A stretch of 19,213 bases of DNA from Pseudomonadota bacterium (GCA_018241985.1 JAFECV010000003.1:1-19213), one strand, 5' to 3'. Counted from the first letter of the stretch, positions 1 through 10,751 are shown. Notes: generated from the sequence alone by a model not told the origin. Translations and numbers: made by a program.

Positions 1-15
1 AATGGTTTGACTCAT
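1..15 (-). CDS. ligC: N-terminal tip of probable 4-carboxy-2-hydroxymuconate-6-semialdehyde dehydrogenase (partial)
   Basis: Only five codons are in the window, reading MSQTI from an ATG at 15-13 on the minus strand. A strong ribosome binding site, AAGGAG (25-20), sits four bases upstream, so this is a real translation start although the gene runs off the left edge. It follows ligB by 44 bases on the same strand. In Comamonas-type protocatechuate 4,5-cleavage operons the gene after pmdA-pmdB is pmdC, the NADP-dependent dehydrogenase that oxidises the cyclised ring-cleavage product to 2-pyrone-4,6-dicarboxylate. From memory, PmdC also begins MSQTI. The start is seen; the identity rests on gene order and five residues. 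Confidence 0.55.
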
Positions 16-59
16 GATGCTCCTTGTTTGATAGCGGACCGCGAACGATTGGTGCCGGC

Positions 60-2324
<2,265 letters not shown>

Positions 2325-2328
<4 letters not shown>

Positions 2329-4196
2329 CGTGATCCGTCCTTGTGGTCCGTAACTTGCGCAAGGGTGTGCGCGGAGATCGAGAAATTCCCATAGCCGTCG
2401 GGATCGAACGATCCGCCGTGCGCCTGCACCCCGACGTCCACCAGATACGGGCGGCCCGCCGCGATCGCGGCCTTGGCGCGGGCGAGCGCAGCGGCCAGCC
2501 GCTCGGGGTCGGTGACGCGTTCCGCGTCGACGCCGTAGCCTCGGGCCAGGCTGACGAAATCGATCTCGGGGCGCAGCAGCGACACGCCCGGATAACGTCC
2601 GGTGGCGGCCATGCGCCCGGCATAGCGCGCCATGTTCATCCGGTTCGCCTGGTACTGCGCGTTGTTCAGGATGACGTACGCGACCGGCGCTGCATAGCGC
2701 GCCGCCGACCAGAGCGCCTGGATCGAGAAGTTCGCACTGCCGTCGCCGGAGACGCACCAGGTCTCGGGGCCCGGGCGGCCGAGCGCGACGCCGATCGCCG
2801 CCGGCAGCCCCCAGCCCAGCACGCCGCTCGAGGTGCCGAACGCGTGCCGGCGCCGCGCGACCGGCAGCGCGTGGTCTATCGTCAGGTAGTCCTGCGCCAC
2901 GTCGAGCGCCGTCACCGCTTCCAGCACCAGGTTCGCGTCGCTGCTCATCGCGCGATCGAGTTCGCCGAACAGCCGGCTGAGCGCGATCGGCGCACTGCCG
3001 GCCTCGCGCGCCTGCGCCTCTTCCAGGCGCCGCCGGCGCGCGGCAGCGTAGTCGGCAAGCCACGCACGCCGCGCACGCAGCAGCGGCGTCTCGAGATCGC
3101 ACGCGCGCAGCGCCTGCAGCACCGCGGCGGCCGTGCTCTTGATGTTCGCGAGCGCGGCGGAGTCGACCGGATAGTTGCGGGCGACCTCGGTCCAGTCCTG
3201 ACCGGTATGGAAGATCTTCGCGGAACGATCGACGATCACGCCCTCGTTCCGCGGCCGCTTGAACATGTGGCCGCCCAGGCTCCAGAACACGTCGGCCCGG
3301 CGCGGCAGTTCAGGGTCCTGCAGCAGCACGGTTCCGGCATAGCTCGGGTGGCGGGTCGGGTAGACCATCCCCATTTCCCACGAGGTCACGACCGGCACGC
3401 CGACCGCGTCGGCGATCGCCATCAATTCGGCGCTGACCTCGTCCCGGATCGCCTCATTGCCGAGCAGGATCAGCGGGCGCTCGGCGGCGAGCAGCCCATC
3501 GACGATCGCGGTGACATGCTCGGGCGGCGGCAGCACGGCACGCGACACGCGCGATTTGTCGCGCGGCAGGATTTCCGTCTCGGCGATGCGCCGCTCGAAC
3601 AGATCCTTGGAGAAGGTGACGAAGGTCGGCCCACCCGGGGGCGCTTCCGCCAGCAGCACCGCGCGGCGCAAGCTCGCCGCGATCGTCGCCGGGTCCATCA
3701 CGTCCCAGGTCCACTGCGTGTACTGCTGCGGAAAGGCGTGCAGGCCGGGCGACTCGAGGAAGCCGTCGTGGCCGCGGAAATCGGTCGACTGATGACCGGC
3801 CGTGACGACCACGGGAATGCGGTCGCGGAAGCTCGCCACCATCTGGCCGAACGCGTAGGCGGCGCCGGCGATCGAATGCAGCGCGACCAGCGGCGTCTGG
3901 CCGCTCGCGCGCGCGTAGCCGTCGGCCATCGCCATCGCGACCTGCTCGTGCAGGCAGGTCACGTACTTGAGCGCGCCCTCGCGGTCGACCAGCGCGTCCC
4001 ACAGCCCGACTTCCTCGGAGCCGGACAGGCCGAACACATAGGGCACGCCCCAATGGATCAGGAATTCGGCGACGACCTCGCCGCCGGTCGCGTTGCGCAG
4101 GATCAGCCCGCCCTGCGGCGTCCGCTCGGAGGCGAAATCGCCGCCGGGGCCGGTCGCCGGCTTGGCCGCGTTTTCCAGTCTGGCGGTGTCGGTCAT
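2325..4196 (-). CDS. ThDP-dependent enzyme, benzoylformate decarboxylase / acetolactate synthase-like, substrate unknown
   Basis: 623 aa, three-domain thiamine-diphosphate enzyme. The N-terminal Pyr domain has the cofactor-activating Glu E84 (CLHEQVAMAMADGYA) and H107 (ALHSIAG), matching the active-site His of benzoylformate decarboxylase. A central domain follows at about 225-360. The C-terminal PP domain carries the ThDP/Mg motif from GDGSANFSIQALW (484-496) to NN (511-512), wording very close to benzoylformate decarboxylase. Length exceeds that of typical decarboxylases (about 530 aa) because of about 30 extra residues at the N terminus and a linker near 365-400. It starts 53 bp after ligK without a strong ribosome binding site and overlaps ligI by 4 bp, so it is inside the ring-cleavage operon. 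No protocatechuate-pathway step needs it. Possible roles are decarboxylation of an aromatic or dicarboxylic 2-oxo acid or a carboligation; the substrate cannot be read from sequence. Confidence 0.85.
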
Positions 4197-4249
4197 CGCG
4201 GTCGTCCGATGGGTTGTCTGTCGAAGCTGCGGCGCTGCGCGTCCGGTCT

Positions 4250-4933
4250 TCAGTCGATGTAGCGCAGCCCGGCCTTCGCCAGCCCCTCGCGCATCTTGTA
4301 GTAGTCGAGGCCAAGCGTGCCGCCGGCAAAGGTCTCGCGCTTGCCGGACTCGTTCGCCTCGCGTTTCTTCGCGGCTTCCAGCGTCTGGGTCGCGCGCGCG
4401 GCGGGCACGCAGACCACGCCGTCGTCGTCGGCCACGATCACGTCGCCCGGGTTCACCAGCATGCCGGCGCACACCAGCGGCACGTTCACCGAGCCCAACG
4501 TGGCCTTGATCGTCCCTTTCGCGCTGATTGCCTTGCTCCAGACCGGAAAGCCCATCTCGGTCAGCGTCTTCACGTCGCGCACGCCGGCGTCGATCACGAG
4601 CGCGCGCGCGCCGCGCGCCTTGAAGCTGGTCGCGAGCAGGTCGCCGAAGTAGCCGTCGGTGCATTCCGCGGTGACGGCGGCGACCACGATGTCGCCGGGC
4701 CGGATCTGCTCGGCCGCGACATGCATCATCCAGTTGTCGCCGGGCTGCAGCAGCACGGTGACCGCGGTGCCCGACACCTGCGCGCCGGCATAGATCGGCC
4801 GCATGTAGGGCTTGAGCAGACCGACGCGGCCCATCGCCTCGTGCACCGTGGCACTGCCGAAATGCGCGAGCGCATCGGCCGCCTCGCGGTCGGCGCGGTT
4901 GATGTTGCGGTAGACGACTCCGAGTTCGTACAT
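4250..4933 (-). CDS. ligK: 4-hydroxy-4-methyl-2-oxoglutarate / 4-carboxy-4-hydroxy-2-oxoadipate aldolase
   Basis: 227 aa, class II pyruvate aldolase of the HMG/CHA (RraA-like) family. It cleaves 4-carboxy-4-hydroxy-2-oxoadipate to pyruvate and oxaloacetate, the last step of the pathway, and usually also decarboxylates oxaloacetate. Family features visible: ATVHEAMGR (28-36), [10 protein letters not shown] (64-73), the [24 protein letters not shown] region with the active-site Arg and Asp (about 97-120), [14 protein letters not shown] (161-174), and the conserved tail [17 protein letters not shown] (about 208-224). Length is normal. The start at 4933 lies 3 bp after the ligJ stop, with AAAGGG about nine bases upstream. 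Equivalent to pmdK. Confidence 0.93.
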   Translation of the reverse strand: MYELGVVYRNINRADREAADALAHFGSATVHEAMGRVGLLKPYMRPIYAGAQVSGTAVTVLLQPGDNWMMHVAAEQIRPGDIVVAAVTAECTDGYFGDLLATSFKARGARALVIDAGVRDVKTLTEMGFPVWSKAISAKGTIKATLGSVNVPLVCAGMLVNPGDVIVADDDGVVCVPAARATQTLEAAKKREANESGKRETFAGGTLGLDYYKMREGLAKAGLRYID

Positions 4934-4936
4934 GGC

Positions 4937-5965
4937 TTATTTCCCTTTCGCTTTCAATGCCGCATCCAGGCGCGGATAGACTCGGCGCGCATTGCCCTCG
5001 TAGATCTTGTGGCGCTGCTCGGCGCTCAGGTTGGCCGTGGCCTCGACGTAGCGCTTGGTGTCGTCGTAGTAATGACCAGTTTCCGGATCGATGCCGCGCA
5101 CCGCGCCGATCATCTCGCTCGCGAACAGGATGTTGTCGACCGGAATCACGCGGGTCAAAAGGTCGATGCCGGGCTGGTGATACACGCAGGTGTCGAAGAA
5201 CACGTTGTGCAGCAGGTGGTCCTTGAGCAGCGGCTTCTTGAGTTCCTGCGCGAGGCCGCGGTAGCGGCCCCAGTGGTACGGCGCGGCGCCGCCACCATGC
5301 GGGATCACGAAGCGCAGCGTCGGGAAGTCCTTGAACAGATCGCCCTGGATCAGTTGCATCACCGCGGTCGTGTCGGCGTTGATGTAGTGCGCGCCGGTGG
5401 TGTGAAAGCACGCGTTGCACGAGGTGCTGACATGAATCATCGCCGGGATGTCGTATTCGACCATCTTCTCGTAGATCGGGTACCAGTGCCGGTCGGTCAG
5501 CGGCGGGCTGTTCCAGTGGCCGCCGGACGGATCGGGGTTCAGGTTGATCGCGACGTTGCCGTACTGCTCGACGCACTTCACCAGTTCGGGAATGCAGGTC
5601 TTGGGGTCGACGCCCGGGCTCTGCGGCAGCATCGCCGCCGGCACGAAATGGTCCGGGAACAGCTGGCTCACGCGATGGCACAGCTCGTTGCAGATCGCGG
5701 CCCAGGTGGAAGACACCTCGAAGTCGCCGATATGGTGCGCCATGAAGCTCGCGCGCGGACTGAAGATGGTGAGATCCGAGCCGCGCTCCTTCATCTTCGC
5801 GAGCTGGTTCGTCACGATCGACTCGCGCAGTTCGTCGTCGGAAATCTTCAGATCGGAAACGCGGGGCTTCGCCGCCGCGTCCTTCAGCCCGGCGATCTGC
5901 CGGTTGCGCCAGTTCTCCAGCGCCTTCGGTGCGGTCGTGTAGTGGCCGTGGCAGTCGATGATCAT
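4937..5965 (-). CDS. ligJ: 4-oxalomesaconate hydratase
   Basis: 342 aa, amidohydrolase-superfamily enzyme that adds water to 4-oxalomesaconate to form 4-carboxy-4-hydroxy-2-oxoadipate, the LigK substrate. The N terminus MIIDCHGHYT supplies H6 and H8. Further conserved segments are INLNPDPSGG (about 140-150), HVSTSC (about 184-189) and IPHGGGAAPYHWGR (about 225-238). This domain pattern matches LigJ from Sphingobium and PmdE from Comamonas rather than ordinary decarboxylases of the superfamily. It is the first gene of the leftward operon. The start at 5965 has a clear AGGAG (5975-5971) five bases upstream. Transcription is probably driven from the gap shared with the LysR gene. Confidence 0.92.
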   Translation of the reverse strand: MIIDCHGHYTTAPKALENWRNRQIAGLKDAAAKPRVSDLKISDDELRESIVTNQLAKMKERGSDLTIFSPRASFMAHHIGDFEVSSTWAAICNELCHRVSQLFPDHFVPAAMLPQSPGVDPKTCIPELVKCVEQYGNVAINLNPDPSGGHWNSPPLTDRHWYPIYEKMVEYDIPAMIHVSTSCNACFHTTGAHYINADTTAVMQLIQGDLFKDFPTLRFVIPHGGGAAPYHWGRYRGLAQELKKPLLKDHLLHNVFFDTCVYHQPGIDLLTRVIPVDNILFASEMIGAVRGIDPETGHYYDDTKRYVEATANLSAEQRHKIYEGNARRVYPRLDAALKAKGK

Positions 5966-6136
5966 GGTGTCTCCTGGTCTCGTGAAGCGGCGTGCCGATC
6001 GAGCCTGCGGCAGCGCTGTCGTTGCGAAGGATTGTCCCGCCGCGCCGCTTGTCACGCCAGAGGGCAAGGTCTCTAGCAGATATAAAATTTGTCGATAGCA
6101 GATGGATTCGCATAGCAATTCGTCAGATCGCCAACC
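5966..6136. promoter_or_regulatory. Divergent control region between ligJ and the LysR regulator, with LysR-type box
   Basis: The 171-bp gap contains an AT-rich island (about 6072-6120) in GC-rich surroundings. TAGCAGAT occurs at 6074-6081 and again at 6096-6103, 22 bp apart, which is two helical turns; TAGCA recurs at 6113-6117. Between the two copies lies TAT-N11-ATA (6081-6097), an instance of the T-N11-A pattern bound by LysR-type regulators. A TATAAA (6081-6086) resembles a -10 element, but no convincing -35 was found at standard spacing for either direction, as is common for LysR-activated promoters. Regulator binding is inferred. Confidence 0.5.
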
Positions 6137-7042
6137 ATGGACCTGAAGCAGATCGAAGCCTTCGTGCGGGTCGCCGAACTCGGCAGCTTCACCCGTGCCG
6201 CGGCCGTGCTCGGCATCGCCCAGCCGGCGCTGAGCCGCCAGGTGCGGCTGCTCGAAGTCGAACTGCGGCAGAACCTGCTCAAGCGCAACGGGCGCGGCGC
6301 GGCGCCGACCGAGGCCGGCCGGCTGCTGCTCGAACACGGCCGCGGCATCCTGCACCAGGTCGAGCGCGCGCGCGAGGAAATGGGACGGCTGCGCGGCGCT
6401 TTGAGCGGCCGCGTCGCGCTCGGACTGCCGCCGAGCGTCGCCAAGGTGCTGACCGTGCCGCTGACACGCGCGGCGCGCGCGCGCCTGCCATCGGCCACGC
6501 TGTCGATCAGCGAAGGCCTGTCGGCCGCGATGCGCGAAGCCCTGGTCACCGGGCGGCTCGACGTCGCGCTGCTCTACAACGCCGCGCCGAGCCCGGACAT
6601 CGAAATCACGCCGCTGCTCGAAGAGGACCTGTTCCTGGTCGAACCGCGCGCGGCAGCCCGAAGCCGCGCCGCGCCGATCCGGCTGCGCGAACTGGCCAGG
6701 GTTCCGCTGGTGATCCCGACCCGTCCGAACGCGATGCGAATGCTGGTCGAGTCCGAACTGGCGCGGCTCGGCTGCCGGGCGCAGATCGCGCTCGAGATCG
6801 ACGGGGTCGCGGCGATCCTGGACCTGGTGGCCGACGGCGCCGGCTGCGCGGTGCTGCCGATGAACGCGGTCGCGACCGCGGGCGATCCGACGCGCTTCCA
6901 TGCGCGGGCGATCCAGGCACCGCGGCTGCGCAGCCGGCTGGCGATGGTGGCGAGCGCGCTGCGACCGGCGACGCTGACGCAGCAGGCCATGCAGGGGCTG
7001 ATCCGCGAGACGCTGGGGACGGTGTTCGCCCCGCCCGAGTGA
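6137..7042 (+). CDS. LysR-family transcriptional regulator, probable activator of the lig operon
   Basis: 301 aa. The first 60 residues form the winged helix-turn-helix typical of LysR proteins: MDLKQIEAFVRVAELGSF, then TRAAAVLGIAQPALSRQVR (about 19-37). A periplasmic-binding-protein-like effector domain spans about 90-295 (VALGLPPSV near 93-101; DGVAAILDLVADGAGCAVLP near 217-236). Length is standard. The gene is transcribed away from ligJ across a short gap with a LysR-type box, the classical layout for a regulator controlling its neighbour and itself. By analogy with LigR of Sphingobium, an effector such as protocatechuate or a pathway intermediate is likely, but this is not visible in sequence. 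The 3' end converges on the Bug gene. Confidence 0.88.
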   Translation: MDLKQIEAFVRVAELGSFTRAAAVLGIAQPALSRQVRLLEVELRQNLLKRNGRGAAPTEAGRLLLEHGRGILHQVERAREEMGRLRGALSGRVALGLPPSVAKVLTVPLTRAARARLPSATLSISEGLSAAMREALVTGRLDVALLYNAAPSPDIEITPLLEEDLFLVEPRAAARSRAAPIRLRELARVPLVIPTRPNAMRMLVESELARLGCRAQIALEIDGVAAILDLVADGAGCAVLPMNAVATAGDPTRFHARAIQAPRLRSRLAMVASALRPATLTQQAMQGLIRETLGTVFAPPE

Positions 7043-7078
7043 GCGGCGCGGCGCCGCGCGGTGACTGGGGAAGAGCCG

Positions 7079-8056
7079 CTACTGACGCGGAATCCCCGCG
7101 CGTTCGATCACCGCGCCCCAGCGCGCGATCTCGGACGCCAGCAGCGCGGCGAGCTGCGCTGGCGTGCCCGGCTGCGGCTCGACGCCGAGCGCGGTCAGCT
7201 TGCGCCGCACCTCGGGCGAGGCGAGCGCGGCGCGCACCGCGTCGTTCAGGCGCGCGAGCACCGGCGCCGGCGTGCCGGCCGGCGCCGCGAGCGCGTTCCA
7301 CGAGGCCGCGCTGAACTGCGCCAGCCCACCGCCCGTCTCGCGCACGGCCGGCACCTGCGGCAGCAGCGGCGAGCGCTTGGTTCCCAGCACCGCGAGCGCG
7401 CGCAGCGCGCCGGCGCGGATCTGGCCCAGCACCGGGCTCAGCACCTCGACCGCCGCGTCGACCTCGCCGCCCTGCAGCGCGGTCAGCACCGCGGCCGTGC
7501 CGTTGTACGGGACGATCTGCAGATCGATGCCGGCGTCGCTCTTCAGCAGTTGCGCCGCGAGGTTCTGCGTACTGCCGATCGCGATCGTGCCGATATCGAG
7601 CTTGCCCGGCTGCGCGCGGGCCTGCGCCAGCAGATCGGCCAGCGTGCGCAGGCGCGACTGTGCGGGCGCGACGAGCACGAGGTCGAACACGCCGAGTACC
7701 GAGATCGGCGCGAAGTCCTTCTGCGCGTCGAACGGCATCTGCTTGAGCAGCCGCGCGCTGATCGCGGTGGCGTTGCTCATCAGCAGCAGCGTGGTGCCGT
7801 CGGGTTTGGCGCGCGCCACCTGTTCGCCGGCGACCACGCCGCCGGCGCCGGGGCGGTTCTCGACGATCACGCTTTGCCCGAGCTGCGCGGCCAGCGCGCT
7901 TGCGACGATGCGCGTCGTCACGTCGGCCACGCCGCCGGGGCCGAACGGCACGACGATGCGGATCGGGCGTTTCGGCAGGGACTGCGCGGTCGCGCGGCCG
8001 GCGAGCGGCATCAACGCGAGCGCCGCGGCACGGTGCAGGAACGGGCGGCGTTGCAT
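7079..8056 (-). CDS. Bug/TctC-family periplasmic solute-binding protein
   Basis: 325 aa, tripartite tricarboxylate transporter receptor-type protein. The N terminus is a signal peptide with a twin-arginine-like start (QRRPFLHR) and a probable cleavage after ATA (residues 22-24), suggesting Tat or Sec export. The mature protein begins with the family signature RPIRIVVPFGPGGVADVTTR (about 29-48), then the ENRPGAGGVVAGEQVARAKPDG region (about 65-86), both shaping the ligand pocket that binds carboxylates. No tctA or tctB membrane partner is nearby, the usual situation for Burkholderiales Bug proteins. It lies 57 bp after livF on the same strand and may be the last gene of the transport operon. 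Ligand unknown; a small aromatic or dicarboxylic acid fits the context. Confidence 0.88.
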   Translation of the reverse strand: MQRRPFLHRAAALALMPLAGRATAQSLPKRPIRIVVPFGPGGVADVTTRIVASALAAQLGQSVIVENRPGAGGVVAGEQVARAKPDGTTLLLMSNATAISARLLKQMPFDAQKDFAPISVLGVFDLVLVAPAQSRLRTLADLLAQARAQPGKLDIGTIAIGSTQNLAAQLLKSDAGIDLQIVPYNGTAAVLTALQGGEVDAAVEVLSPVLGQIRAGALRALAVLGTKRSPLLPQVPAVRETGGGLAQFSAASWNALAAPAGTPAPVLARLNDAVRAALASPEVRRKLTALGVEPQPGTPAQLAALLASEIARWGAVIERAGIPRQ

Positions 8057-8113
8057 GGTGGGTACTCCTGTAGCGGCAGACGCGTCGCGCGCGCGAGAAG
8101 ACCGCCGCAGCGT

Positions 8114-8836
8114 TCAGACGCGCGCCACACCGAGCAGTCTATCGAGCAGCGCCGGCTGCTCGCGCAGCTCCTGCGCGCTGCCGGCATGCACCACCGTGCC
8201 GCGGTCCAGCACCACCGCGTGGTCCGAGATCGCGAGGATCGCCTGCGGATGCTGCTCGACGATGATCGCGGCCAGCCCTTCTTCGCGCGTGATCTGGCGG
8301 ATCGCGCGCAGCAGTTCCTCGACGATGATCGGCGCCAGCCCCTCGAGCGGCTCGTCGAGCAGCAGCAGCCGCGGGTTCAGCACCAGCGCGCGGCCGACCG
8401 CGAGCATCTGCTGCTCGCCGCCCGACAGCTGCGTGCCGAGGTTGCCGCGGCGCTCCGCCAGCCGCGGGAACATCGCGTAGACCCGCTCCGGCGTCCAGCC
8501 GCGGGCGCCGGCGCGCGCCGGCCGCTCGACCGCGGTCAGGTTCTCGTGCACGGTCAGCGACTTGAAGATGTTGCGCTCCTGCGGCACCCAGCCGATGCCC
8601 GCGGCCGCGCGCCGGAACGGCGCGAGCCCGTGCAGCGCGCTGCCCGCGAGCGTGATCGTTCCGCCGTGCTGGCGCGTGGTGCCGGCGAGCGTGTCGATCA
8701 GCGTGGTCTTGCCGGTGCCGTTGCGGCCGAGCAGCGCGAGCGTGCGGCCTTCGTCCAGCGCGAGCGAGACGTCCTGCAGCACCACCGCCTCGCCGTAGCC
8801 GGCGCTCAAACGCTCCACGCGCAGCAGCTCAGCCAT
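8114..8836 (-). CDS. livF: ABC transporter ATP-binding protein, LivF type
   Basis: 240 aa, one of the two ATPases of a branched-chain amino acid (HAAT) family importer. Walker A GRNGTGKT is at 37-44, the Q-loop near 86 (WVPQERNIF), the signature LSGGEQQ at 137-143 and Walker B LLLLDEP at 157-163, followed by LEGLAP, the LivF-specific form. The switch His lies in VEQHPQA (about 203-209). All catalytic motifs are intact. The start at 8836 overlaps the end of livG by 8 bp, so the two ATPases are translationally coupled and presumably form the heterodimer. The substrate is set by LivK and LivHM, not by this protein. Confidence 0.92.
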   Translation of the reverse strand: MAELLRVERLSAGYGEAVVLQDVSLALDEGRTLALLGRNGTGKTTLIDTLAGTTRQHGGTITLAGSALHGLAPFRRAAAGIGWVPQERNIFKSLTVHENLTAVERPARAGARGWTPERVYAMFPRLAERRGNLGTQLSGGEQQMLAVGRALVLNPRLLLLDEPLEGLAPIIVEELLRAIRQITREEGLAAIIVEQHPQAILAISDHAVVLDRGTVVHAGSAQELREQPALLDRLLGVARV

Positions 8837-9608
8837 GGGCCGCCACCTTGCCCTCGCCCTCGCCCTGGCCGAGGTAGACGTCGCGCACGCGCGGGTCGGC
8901 GGCGATCTGCTCCGGGCTGCCTTCGGTCAGCACCGCGCCGTTCACCAGCACCGTCATCCGGTTCGCGAAGCTGAACACCAGGTCCATGTCGTGCTCGATC
9001 AGCAGCACCGACACATCGGCCGGCAGCGCGGCCACCGTCTGCAGCAGCTCCTCGCGCTCGCCCGCCGGAACGCCGGCCACCGGCTCGTCGAGCAGCAGCA
9101 CCCGCGGCTCGCAGGCCAGCGCGATCGCGATCTCGAGCAGCCGCCGCTTGCCGTAGGCGAGCTGGTGCGTGGGCTGGCCGCGCACGTCCGCCAGGTGCAG
9201 CCGCTCGAGCAGCGCCAGCGCTTCCGTTGCTATGTTCTTGCTAGCACCCAGTGGGCGCCACACCTTCGCTCCAAGCCCTTTTTGCTGTGAAATCACGAGT
9301 GCGACCGTCTGCAACGGCGTCATCGAGTCGAACAGCTGGTTGATCTGGAACGTGCGCACCAGGCCGCGGCGCACGCGCTGGTGCGGCGCCAGCGCGGTCA
9401 CGTCCTCGCCTTCGAGCGCGATGCGCCCGGCGGTCGGCTGCAGCACGCCGGTCAGCAGGTTCACCAGCGTGGTCTTGCCGGCGCCGTTCGGCCCGATCAG
9501 CGCATGGCGCGCGCCGCGGCGCAGGTCCAGGTCGACGTGGTCGGTCGCGGTGATGCCGCCGAAGCGCTTGACCAGGCCCGCACAGGAGAGAACGACAGGA
9601 TGGTCCAT
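8829..9608 (-). CDS. livG: ABC transporter ATP-binding protein, LivG type
   Basis: 259 aa, second ATPase of the importer. Walker A GPNGAGKT at 39-46, Q-loop in VRTFQINQLF (84-93), degenerate LivG-type signature LAYGKRR at 150-156, Walker B VLLLDEP at 170-176 and switch His in LIEHDMD (203-209). The start at 9608 (MDHPVVL) is chosen because the protein aligns with the family from here; no strong ribosome binding site precedes it. A patch at about residues 107-130 (DNA 9219-9290) is poorer in GC and uses codons such as ATA that are rare in its neighbours; it falls in the variable helical region of LivG proteins and does not break the frame. It follows livM after a 171-bp gap holding a structured element. 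Confidence 0.9.
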   Translation of the reverse strand: MDHPVVLSCAGLVKRFGGITATDHVDLDLRRGARHALIGPNGAGKTTLVNLLTGVLQPTAGRIALEGEDVTALAPHQRVRRGLVRTFQINQLFDSMTPLQTVALVISQQKGLGAKVWRPLGASKNIATEALALLERLHLADVRGQPTHQLAYGKRRLLEIAIALACEPRVLLLDEPVAGVPAGEREELLQTVAALPADVSVLLIEHDMDLVFSFANRMTVLVNGAVLTEGSPEQIAADPRVRDVYLGQGEGEGKVAAHG

Positions 9609-9779
9609 TTCAGCGATCCATTGCACTGCGCGCCACCCACGAAGCAGGAAACGAGTTCGAGAGGCCGCGGAGCAGGCCGTTCGCAAACACCCGCGGATCC
9701 GGCTTGGCCGGTCCGCTGGGTGTGCCCCCGGTGAGGGGGTTGGCGAAGCGACACGAAGTGCGCGAAGACTGGGGGTGTT
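9609..9779. repeat. Multi-hairpin, repeat-like intergenic element between livM and livG
   Basis: This 171-bp gap interrupts an otherwise tight operon. Its right half (9685-9780) is bounded by a perfect inverted repeat, AAACACCC (9685-9692) and GGGTGTTT (9773-9780), the last base of which is also the end of the livM stop codon. Inside are a hairpin CCGGC-TTG-GCCGG (9699-9711), a hairpin CCCCC-GGTGA-GGGGG (9725-9739) and a short dyad CAC-GAA-GTG (9752-9760). No T run follows. I recall similar hairpin-rich sequences recurring between genes in Comamonadaceae genomes, but only one copy lies in this window, so its repetitive nature is an inference. It may tune expression of livGF relative to livKHM. 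Confidence 0.55.
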
Positions 9780-10751
9780 TCATGTCCTCCACCAGGTCCA
9801 CGGCCGCAGCAGCCGGTCGCGCCCGACGCGCACCAGCAGCACCAGGATCAGCCCGATCCAGAACATCCAGTACTCGGGCGTGACCGCCGACAGGGTGTCC
9901 TGCAGGATCTTGAACACCAGCGCGCCGGCGATGCCGCCGTACAGCCAGCCGACGCCGCCGATCACCAGCATCAGCAGCACGTCGGCGGAGCGATCGAACG
10001 CGAGCACGTCGAGCGAGGCGAAGCCGGTGGTCTGCGCCAGCAGCGCGCCGGCAGCGCCGGCCACCGCGGCCGCGACCGTGTAGATCACCACGAGCCGCGC
10101 GCGCACCGGGATGCCGATCGCCATCGCACGCAGCCGGTTGTCGCGGATCGCCTCGATCGTCGCACCGAACGGCGAATGCACGAGCCGGCGCAGCAGCAGG
10201 AACATGAGCAGCAGCACCGCGAGCGAATACCAGGCCGCGGTGCGTCCCATCAGGTCGAACGCGAAATGCCCCAGCACCGGCCCGATCACCACGCCCTGCA
10301 GGCCGTCGGCGCCGCCGGTCAGCCAGTCGAGCTTGTTCGCCAGCTCCAGCAACAACAGCGACGCGCCAAGCGTGACCATCAGCCGGGTCAGGTCGGTGCC
10401 GCGCAGAATCGTGAAGCTCAGCAGGAAGCCGAGCAGCCCCGACAGCGCCATCGCCACCGCCAGGCCGAGCACCGGCTCGGGCATCACGAATTTTGCGAAC
10501 AGCGCGCCGGCGTAGGCGCCGAAGCCGAAGAACGCCGCATGCCCGAGCGACACGATGCCGGCATAGCCGAGGATCAGGTCGAGCGAGACCGCGAACAGCG
10601 CGACGATCGCAATCTCGCTGATGCGCAGCGCCTGGCCCGGCAGCAGCCAGGGCGCGGCGAACGCAGCCAGCCACAGCAACGGCTCCCACGGCCGCCAGCG
10701 CGACAGCCGCAGCAGTTCGGCGCGCGCGGCCTCCGGCACGATGCGGTCCAT
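9780..10751 (-). CDS. livM: ABC transporter permease, LivM type
   Basis: 323 aa inner-membrane permease with about eight to nine hydrophobic segments. The family hallmark GYAGIVSLGHAAFFGFGAY (about 63-81) is present, as is the cytoplasmic coupling region HSPFGATIEAIRDNRLRAMA (about 188-207) that contacts the ATPases. The LivM end pattern GGVGWLYGGIAGALVFKIL (about 267-285) is also seen. The start at 10751 overlaps the livH stop by one base (TGATG), showing translational coupling. It pairs with LivH to form the channel. The soluble N-terminal stretch (about 1-25) is typical in length. Confidence 0.92.
   Translation of the reverse strand: MDRIVPEAARAELLRLSRWRPWEPLLWLAAFAAPWLLPGQALRISEIAIVALFAVSLDLILGYAGIVSLGHAAFFGFGAYAGALFAKFVMPEPVLGLAVAMALSGLLGFLLSFTILRGTDLTRLMVTLGASLLLLELANKLDWLTGGADGLQGVVIGPVLGHFAFDLMGRTAAWYSLAVLLLMFLLLRRLVHSPFGATIEAIRDNRLRAMAIGIPVRARLVVIYTVAAAVAGAAGALLAQTTGFASLDVLAFDRSADVLLMLVIGGVGWLYGGIAGALVFKILQDTLSAVTPEYWMFWIGLILVLLVRVGRDRLLRPWTWWRT

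Noticed and set aside
4214..6076. Long open frame (620 codons) on the plus strand opposite ligK and ligJ
   Set aside because: High GC makes stop codons rare on the opposite strand; the translation is rich in Arg, His and Ala with no recognisable domain, and it lies antisense to two firmly identified genes.
7046..7059. Perfect 14-bp GC palindrome (GCGCGGCGCCGCGC) after the LysR stop codon as a terminator
   Set aside because: It has no loop to speak of and no T run on either side; such palindromes are expected by chance in DNA this GC-rich.
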